Source: Thermopetrobacter sp. (GTDB taxonomy: Bacteria; Pseudomonadota; Alphaproteobacteria; Rhizobiales; Aestuariivirgaceae). Taken from it: 13,196 nucleotides of DNA. Below are positions 7,779 to 13,196 of this stretch, piece after piece. The notes under the pieces are model-generated. The model did not search any database. It was not told where the DNA came from and saw nothing but the letters and a program-made list of their open reading frames with translations. The position numbers were made by a program, and so were the translations under genes. The stretch is taken from positions 1-13,196 of the forward strand of contig DRPD01000001.1 in the NCBI GenBank assembly GCA_011374735.1, given 5' to 3'. Position 1 is the stretch's first letter. Each line of letters opens with the position of its first letter.

Positions 7779-8447
7779 ATGCCGGGGGAAAAGAGAAATC
7801 TGCGCAGCCTGCCGATGGAAGAACAGGCCGCCGCGCGGGGTGAGGAGCAGGAACGCCGCGACACCCAGCAGGAGCGGAAAGAGGAAACCAAGCCATACCG
7901 CGTCGTGGAAGGGCCGCCGCCGGAGGAAGTCACCGTCTATCGGATCACCGGCTTCATCAAGTGGTTCGACGTGGCGCGCGGTTACGGATTCGTCATCCCC
8001 GACAACGGGATGGCCGACGTGCTGATCCATCACAGCTGCCTGATCCGCGACAAGTATCCGGTGCCGCCGGAAGGCACCCGCGTGGTGTGCGACGTGGTGC
8101 TGCGCCAGAAGGGCTATCAGGTGCTCAAGGTGCTGCAGATGGACACCTCCACCGCCATTCACCCGGCCGAACGCCCGGCCCGCCTGCGCAAGCCGGAAGT
8201 CGTGCCGACCAGCGGCTGGGTGGAAGCCACGGTGAAGTGGTTCAACCGCGGCCGTGGCTACGGGTTCCTCAACGAGGACGATGACCCGGCCGACATCTTC
8301 GTGCACATGGAAGTGCTGCGCAAGACCGGCATCGACGAGTTGACGCCCGGGCAGCGGGTGTGGGTGCGCTATGGTGAAGGGCCGAAAGGCCTGATGGCCA
8401 CGGAAGTGCGCCGCGATCTCGAAGAGGGCCCGCCGCTCGATCATTGA
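7779..8447 (+). CDS. Tandem cold-shock-domain RNA-binding protein
   Basis: 222 residues with two cold-shock domains. Domain 1 (about 55-121) has [20 protein letters not shown] (RNP1, 56-75) and ADVLIHHS (RNP2, 79-86). Domain 2 (about 147-212) has [15 protein letters not shown] (150-164) and ADIFVHME (171-178), closer to consensus. An N-terminal region of about 50 residues is highly charged (Glu, Arg, Gln) and probably disordered; a basic linker joins the domains. Two-domain CspD-like proteins are common in alphaproteobacteria and bind single-stranded RNA or DNA; the precise role is unknown. The aromatic binding residues are largely kept in both domains, so both may bind. The start at 7779 has only a distant GGAG; ATG 7815 is an alternative without a better site. 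Confidence 0.9.
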   Translation: MPGEKRNLRSLPMEEQAAARGEEQERRDTQQERKEETKPYRVVEGPPPEEVTVYRITGFIKWFDVARGYGFVIPDNGMADVLIHHSCLIRDKYPVPPEGTRVVCDVVLRQKGYQVLKVLQMDTSTAIHPAERPARLRKPEVVPTSGWVEATVKWFNRGRGYGFLNEDDDPADIFVHMEVLRKTGIDELTPGQRVWVRYGEGPKGLMATEVRRDLEEGPPLDH

Positions 8448-8556
8448 GCCCCGCCGGCGGCCTTTACCATGGCCTGATGTTCTTGCTTCCACTCGCGCGG
8501 GTTCAGGCGCCCGCGCCATTGAACTGCCCGCGTTTCCGTGTCATGTATTGGCCGGG

Positions 8557-8571
8557 CCGCCCCACGGGCGG
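8557..8571 (+). repeat. Short GC hairpin upstream of tatA
   Basis: CCGCCC (8557-8562) and GGGCGG (8566-8571) form a perfect six-pair stem with a CAC loop. It ends 15 bases before the AGGAG of tatA and has no T-run. It is the clearest structure in the 151-base gap between the cold-shock gene and tatA; it may shape the tatA leader or be fortuitous. A weak TTGAAC (8519-8524) upstream lacks a convincing -10. Confidence 0.25.
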
Positions 8572-8598
8572 AAAGCGAGGCAATTCAGGAGTGATTTG

Positions 8599-8838
8599 AT
8601 GGGCGCGTTCTCGATTTGGCATTGGCTGATCGTGCTGGCCGTGGTGCTCATTCTGTTCGGCGGTTCGGGCAAGATCTCGTCGCTGATGGGCGATGTCGCC
8701 AAGGGCATCAAGAGCTTCCGCAAGGGCTTGCAGGACGCTGACGACACCGACGAGGCGTCGACGCAGGCGCTGGAGGACAAAGCCGCCGGGAAGGTGGAAA
8801 ACGCCGAAAACACCGCCAGCAAGTCCCGGCAGGGCTAG
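8599..8838 (+). CDS. tatA: Sec-independent protein translocase subunit TatA
   Basis: 79 residues. It has the short periplasmic N-terminus and single transmembrane helix of TatA ([15 protein letters not shown], 6-20), the FG hinge (20-21), an amphipathic helix ([20 protein letters not shown], 25-44) and a charged, flexible tail. TatA oligomers form the passage for folded twin-arginine substrates across the inner membrane. The [14 protein letters not shown] pattern is the alphaproteobacterial TatA form. AGGAG lies seven bases before the ATG, an excellent site; the open frame upstream to 8548 is not used. It is first gene of tatABC, with tatB 49 bases on. Confidence 0.95.
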   Translation: MGAFSIWHWLIVLAVVLILFGGSGKISSLMGDVAKGIKSFRKGLQDADDTDEASTQALEDKAAGKVENAENTASKSRQG

Positions 8839-8887
8839 AACCCCGACCCTGGCGCCGCCGGGGCGTTCGTGAAGGGGCCGTATTCCC

Positions 8888-9340
8888 ATGTTCGACTTTG
8901 GCCTGGGCGCGACAGAGCTGATGCTCATCGCCGTGGTCGCCTTGATCGTGGTGGGGCCGAAGGAGCTGCCCGCCCTGTTGCGAACCGTCGGCGCGCTGGT
9001 GTCCAGGGTGCGCGCCCTGGCCGGCGAGTTCAAGGGCCAGCTGGACGAGTTGATGGAAGAATCCGGCGTCGATGACATCAAGAAGACCATGAAGGGCGAC
9101 ATCGACTCGGTGCGCGATGTGGCGGTGGCCGATCTGGACGCCCAGTTCGCCGACCTGGACAAGGAGTTTCAGGACTCCATCGCCGGTGAGGAGAAGGGGA
9201 AAGTGCCGGCGGCGGACGACGAGGCCCTGCTGGATGAAGAGGAGCGCGCCCCGATGCCGCCGCTGAAGGACGAACCGGCACAGTCCGAAAAGCCGGCGAA
9301 GGGCGAGGACAGGGGCGGAAAACGGGAGAAGGGGGCATGA
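8888..9340 (+). CDS. tatB: Sec-independent protein translocase subunit TatB
   Basis: 150 residues. It begins [21 protein letters not shown], the TatB signature with Glu10 in the position of the conserved early Glu, followed by the membrane helix and the GPKELP hinge (23-28). A long amphipathic helix follows (about 29-60), then an acidic, Pro-rich tail of low complexity (from about 100) ending in Lys/Arg/Glu. With TatC it forms the receptor complex for twin-arginine signal peptides. The stop overlaps the tatC start (ATGA), which supports equal expression of the two partners. The Shine-Dalgarno is a slightly distant AAGGGG. Confidence 0.94.
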   Translation: MFDFGLGATELMLIAVVALIVVGPKELPALLRTVGALVSRVRALAGEFKGQLDELMEESGVDDIKKTMKGDIDSVRDVAVADLDAQFADLDKEFQDSIAGEEKGKVPAADDEALLDEEERAPMPPLKDEPAQSEKPAKGEDRGGKREKGA

Positions 9341-10167
9341 GCGCGCCCGATCCCAAGCCCGATGCGCCCGGACGGGAGGCCGACGAGGTGGCGGCCTCCG
9401 AAGCGCCGTTGCTGGAGCATCTGATCGAGCTGCGCCAGCGCCTGATCCGCTCGTTCATCGGCTTCATCATCGCCTTCATCGTCAGCTTCTATTTCGCCAA
9501 TCCGATCTTCAATTTCCTGCTCATTCCCTACAAGTGGGCATTGGGCGACGCCTCGCATCTGCGCCTGATCTACACCGCGCCGCAGGAATTCTTCTTCACC
9601 CAATTGAAGATCGGCATGTTCGGCGGGCTGTTCCTGGCCTTTCCGCTGATCGCCATGGAGATCTACAAGTTCGTCGCGCCGGGCCTCTACAAGCACGAAC
9701 GGGCCGCCTTCCGCCCGTGGCTGATCGCCACGCCGGTGCTGTTCGTGGCCGGCGCGGCGCTGGTGTTCTTCTTCATCCTGCCGGTGGCGCTGCGCTTTTT
9801 CGCGGCCTTCCAGCAAACGGCGGAGGAAGGCCGCGCCGCCATCGAGCTGCTGCCCAAGGTGTCGGAATACCTGGCCCTGGTGATGACCCTCATCTTCGCC
9901 TTCGGCATCGCCTTTCAGTTGCCGGTGATCCTCACCCTGCTGGGGCGCATCGGGGTGGTGTCATCCGATCAGCTGCGCAAGGGGCGGCGCTATGCCATCG
10001 TCGGGGTGGTGGTCATCGCCGCCATCTTCACGCCGCCCGATCCGTTCTCGCAGATCGGGCTGGCCATTCCCATGGTGGGCCTGTATGAGCTGGCCATCTG
10101 GCTGGTGGCGCGGGCCGAACGGCGGCGTGGCGACGGCGAAGAGGAAGAGACGCAAGGCGCGACCTGA
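9337..10167 (+). CDS. tatC: Sec-independent protein translocase subunit TatC
   Basis: 276 residues, six predicted membrane helices. The N-terminal cytoplasmic motif [12 protein letters not shown] (25-36) contains the conserved HL-x-ELR-x-R signal-peptide contact. Also seen are [20 protein letters not shown] (98-117) with the following [24 protein letters not shown] (189-199) and FTPPDPFSQ (231-239). TatC recognises the twin-arginine signal peptide and starts assembly of the translocase. Gln194 stands where E. coli has Glu170; I believe Gln is common here in alphaproteobacteria. The N-terminus carries about 20 extra polar residues and the C-terminus an acidic tail. The stop lies inside an inverted repeat at 10151-10181. 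Confidence 0.97.
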   Translation: MSAPDPKPDAPGREADEVAASEAPLLEHLIELRQRLIRSFIGFIIAFIVSFYFANPIFNFLLIPYKWALGDASHLRLIYTAPQEFFFTQLKIGMFGGLFLAFPLIAMEIYKFVAPGLYKHERAAFRPWLIATPVLFVAGAALVFFFILPVALRFFAAFQQTAEEGRAAIELLPKVSEYLALVMTLIFAFGIAFQLPVILTLLGRIGVVSSDQLRKGRRYAIVGVVVIAAIFTPPDPFSQIGLAIPMVGLYELAIWLVARAERRRGDGEEEETQGAT

Positions 10168-10181
10168 ATGGACGCCTTGCG
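10151..10181 (+). terminator. Inverted repeat over the tatC stop, possible terminator
   Basis: CGCAAGGCG (10151-10159) and CGCCTTGCG (10173-10181) are a perfect nine-base inverted repeat with a 13-base loop that contains the tatC stop codon. No T-run follows, so as an intrinsic terminator it is incomplete; it may instead attenuate transcription or protect the tat mRNA 3' end. Confidence 0.4.
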
Positions 10182-10204
10182 CCGCCTTGCCGCGCCGATA
10201 CACT
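10177..10204 (+). promoter_or_regulatory. Weak promoter candidate for serS
   Basis: TTGCGC (10177-10182) and TACACT (10199-10204) have a 16-base spacing, matching three and four of six consensus bases. It lies about 44 bases before the serS ATG. It overlaps the inverted repeat at the tatC end. serS may equally be read through from the tat operon. Confidence 0.28.
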
Positions 10205-10247
10205 GCCGGTAACGATTCTTCTTCTCCTTCAAGGTGGGGTAGCACCG

Positions 10248-11522
10248 ATGTTCGATATCCGCTGGATCGCCGAGGACGCGGAAGCCTTCGATCACGCCAT
10301 GGCGCGGCGCGGGCTGAAGCCGCAGGCGGCGGCGCTGCTGGCGCTGGACGAGAAGCGCCGCGCCACCTTGACCGAATTGCAGCGGTTGCAGGAGCGGCGC
10401 AACGCCGCCAGCAAGAAGATCGGCCAGGCCATGGCGGCCGGCGACAGGGAGGAGGCGGAGCGGCTGAAGGCGGAGGTGGCGGCGCTGAAGAACCGCTTGC
10501 AGGAGTTGGAGGAACGGGCGCGCCGCCAGCGCGAGGAGCTGGAGCGGGCCATGGCGGTGCTGCCCAACATGCCACTTGACGAAGTGCCGGACGGGGAGGG
10601 CGAAGACGACAACGTGGAGGTGCGCAAGGTCGGCGCGCCGCCCGCCTTCGACTTCGCGCCCAAGGAGCATTACGCGCTGGGCGAGGCGCTGGGGCTGATG
10701 GACTTCGAGGCGGCGGCGAAGATGTCCGGCGCCCGATTCGTGGTGCTGAAGGGGGCGCTGGCGCGCCTGCAACGGGCCCTGGGGCAGTTCATGCTCGACG
10801 TGCAGACGGCCGAGGCCGGGTATGCGGAAACCGATCCGCCGCTGCTGGTGCGCGACGCGGCGCTGTTCGGCACCGGCCAGCTGCCGAAGTTCGCCGAGGA
10901 TCTGTTCGCCACCACCGACGGGCGCTGGCTGATCCCCACCGCGGAGGTGCCGCTGACCAACCTGGTGCGGGATAGCATCGTGGAGGAAGAGGCGCTGCCG
11001 ATGCGGGTGTGCGCGTTGACGCCGTGCTTTCGCGCCGAGGCCGGGGCGGCGGGGCGCGACACCCGCGGCATGATCCGCCAGCACCAGTTTCCCAAAGTGG
11101 AGCTGGTCAGCATCACCACCCCTGAAGACGGCCGCGCCGAACTGGACCGCAAGCTGGCGGCGGCGGAAGACATCCTGAAGCGCCTGGAGCTGCCCTACCG
11201 GGTGGTGCTGCTGTGCGCGCAGGACATGGGCGCGGCGGCGCGGATCACTTTCGATCTGGAGGTCTGGCTGCCCGGGCAGGCGCGATACCGGGAGATTTCC
11301 TCCGTCTCCCTGTGCGGCGACTATCAGGCCCGGCGCATGAATGCCCGCTATCGCCCGGCCGGCGACAAGAAGCCGCGCTTCGTGCACACCCTGAACGGCT
11401 CCGGGCTGGCGGTGGGCCGGGCGCTGGTGGCGGTGATGGAGAACTATCAGAACGCCGACGGCACCATCACGGTGCCGGACGCGCTGCGCCCCTACATGGG
11501 CGGCCTGAAGGTGATCGGTTAA
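10248..11522 (+). CDS. serS: Seryl-tRNA synthetase
   Basis: 424 residues, normal length. The N-terminal domain begins [14 protein letters not shown] and forms the long antiparallel coiled coil (about 30-105) that grips the long variable arm of tRNA(Ser). The class II catalytic core has the serine-binding loop TAEVPL (231-236), motif 2 [20 protein letters not shown] (258-277), HQFPKVEL (279-286) and motif 3 [19 protein letters not shown] (383-401). [13 protein letters not shown] (351-363) corresponds to the family stretch usually written SSCSNCEDFQARR, slightly changed. It charges tRNA(Ser), and selenocysteine tRNA where present. AAGGTGGGG lies eight bases or so before the start. serS follows tatC in many alphaproteobacteria. 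Confidence 0.97.
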   Translation: MFDIRWIAEDAEAFDHAMARRGLKPQAAALLALDEKRRATLTELQRLQERRNAASKKIGQAMAAGDREEAERLKAEVAALKNRLQELEERARRQREELERAMAVLPNMPLDEVPDGEGEDDNVEVRKVGAPPAFDFAPKEHYALGEALGLMDFEAAAKMSGARFVVLKGALARLQRALGQFMLDVQTAEAGYAETDPPLLVRDAALFGTGQLPKFAEDLFATTDGRWLIPTAEVPLTNLVRDSIVEEEALPMRVCALTPCFRAEAGAAGRDTRGMIRQHQFPKVELVSITTPEDGRAELDRKLAAAEDILKRLELPYRVVLLCAQDMGAAARITFDLEVWLPGQARYREISSVSLCGDYQARRMNARYRPAGDKKPRFVHTLNGSGLAVGRALVAVMENYQNADGTITVPDALRPYMGGLKVIG

Positions 11523-11546
11523 GGCGCGGCATGAAAACGCCGCGCC
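11523..11546. terminator. Shared terminator hairpin between convergent serS and rpmG
   Basis: GGCGCGGC (11523-11530) and GCCGCGCC (11539-11546) form a perfect eight-pair GC stem with loop ATGAAAAC. It starts directly after the serS TAA and ends three bases before the end of rpmG, so it can serve both strands. The T-tract is short: the minus strand continues TTAACC. Confidence 0.55.
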
Positions 11547-11549
11547 ACC

Positions 11550-11717
11550 TCACTTGATCTTGGCTTCCTTGAATTCCACGTGCTTGCGCACCACCGGGTC
11601 GTATTTGCGCTTGACCAGCTTGTCGGTCATGGTGCGGGTGTTCTTCTTCGTCACGTAGTAGTAACCGGTGCCGGCGCTGCTCACCAGCTTGATCTTGATG
11701 GTGGTGGCCTTGGCCAT
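11550..11717 (-). CDS. rpmG: 50S ribosomal protein L33
   Basis: 55 residues, starting [20 protein letters not shown] and ending [10 protein letters not shown]. The family pattern [34 protein letters not shown] is complete. It has no CxxC pairs, so it is the zinc-free type. It sits on the large subunit near the E site. The ATG at 11717 has AAGGAG eight bases upstream. It is convergent with serS and shares its terminator. Its promoter is probably the TTGACT box at 11816-11821, which makes it a separate unit from the DUF983 gene upstream on the same strand. Confidence 0.96.
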   Translation of the reverse strand: MAKATTIKIKLVSSAGTGYYYVTKKNTRTMTDKLVKRKYDPVVRKHVEFKEAKIK

Positions 11718-11792
11718 GTGTCTCTCTCCTTGCAGGAAATGTCGCTGGCCACCGGCGGGGCGGCGGCGGAATCTCGTGTCGGGTCGCTAGGG

Positions 11793-11821
11793 CTAATGCC
11801 CCAAGCCCCGGCCCAAGTCAA
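11793..11821 (-). promoter_or_regulatory. Promoter of rpmG
   Basis: On the minus strand TTGACT (11821-11816; five of six consensus bases) is followed after 17 bases by CATTAG (11798-11793; three of six). The -35 box overlaps the stop codon of the DUF983 gene. The mRNA leader would be about 70 bases to the rpmG ATG. Strong -35 and correct spacing; the -10 is poor. Confidence 0.5.
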
Positions 11822-12300
11822 GCGGCGCGGCGTGGCTCCTCCGGTGTATCCACCGTGTCGGCGCGGGACGTGACGGGCCGGTGCGGGCGGCACATGGCGG
11901 CATACTGAAAGCCGAACAGCCGCCAGGCCCATTGCAGCCCCACCATCATGCCCTTGATGGGCCGGACGAGGGCGGCGAAAACCAGCGCGGCGAGCAACAT
12001 GCCGGCGATGGCGCGGGGCGGAAAGTCGATCACTTCATGAAGTGCCAGTTCGGAAATGCCACCGGCATGGGCGGCCAACAGCCCGGCGATCAACAGCGCC
12101 GGATAACCGGCGCGATGGTGATACAGCTCCTCGCCACACGCCGCGCAAGCGCGCGCGATGCGGCCCTTGCCATCATGCAGCGCGCCCACGCCGCAGGCCG
12201 GGCAGCGGCCGCCCAGCCCGCGCAGCATGGCGCGCCGCCAGGAACGAGCCCGGGGCGGCGGGTTGTGCGCATGCGTCGTCTGGCGGGACTGATTCGTCAT
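11818..12300 (-). CDS. DUF983 family membrane protein with zinc ribbon
   Basis: 160 residues from the ATG at 12300. Near the N-terminus MLRGLGGRCPACGVGAL (25-41) supplies Cys33 and Cys36, and ACAACGEELYHHRAG (51-65) supplies Cys52 and Cys55: a four-Cys zinc ribbon as in DUF983. Two membrane helices follow (about 66-88 and 98-114), the second in the characteristic PPRAIAGMLLAALVF context, then RPIKGMMVGLQWAWRLFGF. Function unknown for the family. The usual acidic Asp-Asp-Ala-Pro-Pro after the second CxxC is replaced by AGYPALL. An in-frame ATG at 12414 would add 38 Arg/His-rich residues; I prefer 12300, although neither start has a strong ribosome site. The 177 bases between this start and hflX contain only an A/T-stem hairpin (12420-12441). 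Confidence 0.85.
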   Translation of the reverse strand: MTNQSRQTTHAHNPPPRARSWRRAMLRGLGGRCPACGVGALHDGKGRIARACAACGEELYHHRAGYPALLIAGLLAAHAGGISELALHEVIDFPPRAIAGMLLAALVFAALVRPIKGMMVGLQWAWRLFGFQYAAMCRPHRPVTSRADTVDTPEEPRRAA

Positions 12301-12477
12301 GCCGATCAGTGTGGCGCGCCGCCGTGGCGGGAAAAAGCCGGCATGACGCCTCGCGACAGCATGCCGCATCCCATGCGAAGTCGCGTGAGGGCGGCGCGTT
12401 GCAAACCGCTTCATGCCCCCATCAAAGCCTGTGTTTTGATGATTTGGAGGCTGGATGGGGCGGTGGTGGGTCTGGGG

Positions 12478-13196
12478 TCATTCAGCGGCCAGGCGGCCTT
12501 GCGCGGCGGGTTGCAACCGGTCGCCGAAGCGGCGCTCGGCGCGCGCCAGATCGGCCGCCGAGAGACGCAGCGTGAGAGTCATCGCGCCGTCGTCATCGGT
12601 GTGCCGGCGCAGCACTTCCGCATGCCGGTGGCACCAGGCCAGATCGGCCCCGGCGGCGGGCGGCAGGCGCAAGGTGCGCATCACGTCGTCGGCCGACAGC
12701 CGCCGGGCGATCATGTCGCGCAACGCGTCGAGCCCCTCGCCGGTGACGGCGGAAACGATCACCACGTCGTCGCGCCGCGCCGCCAATGCCCGCAAGCGCC
12801 GTTCGGCCGCCGCATCGAGCAGGTCGGCCTTGTTCCACACCTCGATCATGTTGCCGCGCCGCGTCTCGTCGATGCCGATCTCGGCCAGCACGCGGGCCAC
12901 GTCATCGGCCTGCGCCGCCGCTTCCTCCTCGTCGCTCATGTCGCGCACGTGCAGCAGGATGTCGGCCTCCACCACCTCCTCCAGGGTGGCGCGGAAGGCG
13001 GCCACGAGCTGGGTCGGCAAATCGGAGATGAAGCCCACGGTATCCGACAGGATGGCCTTGCGCCCGCCGGGCAGGGCCAGTTGGCGCATGGTCGGATCGA
13101 GGGTGGCGAACAGCTGATCCCTAGCCATCACCCCGGCCTCGGTGAGGGCGTTGAACAGGGTGCTCTTGCCGGCGTTGGTGTAACCGGCCAGCGCCA
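12478..13196 (-). CDS. hflX: GTPase HflX, C-terminal part (5' end outside the window)
   Basis: 238 complete codons are inside the window; the first visible residues are ALAGYTNAGKSTLFNAL, the G1 P-loop. Next come ATLDPTMRQL (G2 region), ILSDTVGFISDLPTQLVAAF (G3 and switch II, typical of HflX), VWNKADLL (G4) and VSAVTGEGLDAL (G5). A short C-terminal domain follows, ending LAAE. HflX binds the 50S subunit and splits stalled ribosomes, especially in heat stress. The N-terminal nucleotide-binding and helical linker domains lie beyond position 13196. The open frame is uninterrupted through the edge, so a start near 13131 is an artefact of the frame search and not the real start. Confidence 0.95.
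   Translation of the reverse strand, partial: ALAGYTNAGKSTLFNALTEAGVMARDQLFATLDPTMRQLALPGGRKAILSDTVGFISDLPTQLVAAFRATLEEVVEADILLHVRDMSDEEEAAAQADDVARVLAEIGIDETRRGNMIEVWNKADLLDAAAERRLRALAARRDDVVIVSAVTGEGLDALRDMIARRLSADDVMRTLRLPPAAGADLAWCHRHAEVLRRHTDDDGAMTLTLRLSAADLARAERRFGDRLQPAAQGRLAAE

Noticed and set aside
9990..11387. Minus-strand open frame of 465 codons opposite serS
   Set aside because: Antisense to a fully recognisable seryl-tRNA synthetase; Gln/His/Arg-rich shadow composition.
12420..12441. Hairpin CATCAAA/TTTGATG downstream of hflX
   Set aside because: A seven-pair, mainly A/T stem without a T-run on either strand; too weak to call a terminator.
12450..12480. G-rich run that might form a G-quadruplex
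   Set aside because: Only three runs of three or more G, so a standard three-tetrad quadruplex is not supported.

Overview
The window is GC-rich chromosomal DNA, very probably from an alphaproteobacterium (a Rhodospirillales-like lineage would fit, but this is inference). The reasons are the fused CobL and long His-rich CbiX, the tatA-tatB-tatC-serS order, a zinc-free L33, a tandem cold-shock-domain protein, a DUF983 protein, and a perfect CtrA-type TTAA-N7-TTAAC box. I see no mobile element, CRISPR array, tRNA or rRNA. Gene density is high and no stretch longer than about 300 bases lacks a gene.

Region 1 (1-4464, minus strand): read in the direction of transcription, a YdjA-like nitroreductase overlaps a HAD-family hydrolase. 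A short leader region follows, and then the cobalamin genes cbiX, cobH, cobL and the first codons of cobI. All cobalamin genes are joined by 4-base ATGA overlaps. The leader holds a reduced cobalamin-riboswitch-like element and an 18-codon ORF with a near-perfect Shine-Dalgarno sequence. That ORF ends four bases before the cbiX start. These genes cover cobalt insertion into the ring precursor (CbiX), the C20 methylation (CobI), the C5/C15 methylations with decarboxylation (CobL) and the final methyl shift giving hydrogenobyrinate or its cobalt form (CobH).

Region 2 (4465-7610): a divergent intergenic region carries the CtrA-like box. On the plus strand come an unrecognised exported protein built from about three PGRY-type beta-rich repeats, then gatC and gatA (two subunits of the Glu/Asp-tRNA amidotransferase), then an 83-residue two-helix membrane protein whose start overlaps the gatA stop. 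gatB is not in the window.

Region 3 (7611-11522, plus strand): a tandem cold-shock-domain protein, the twin-arginine translocase operon tatA-tatB-tatC, and serS. Several hairpins lie between these genes.

Region 4 (11523-13196, minus strand, convergent with region 3): a likely shared terminator, rpmG (55 codons, with a good promoter whose -35 box overlaps the upstream stop codon), a DUF983 zinc-ribbon membrane protein, and the C-terminal two thirds or so of the GTPase HflX, cut by the window edge.

The most original points are the compact cobalamin leader with its coupled 18-codon ORF, the CtrA box in front of the nitroreductase, and the unknown PGRY-repeat protein.
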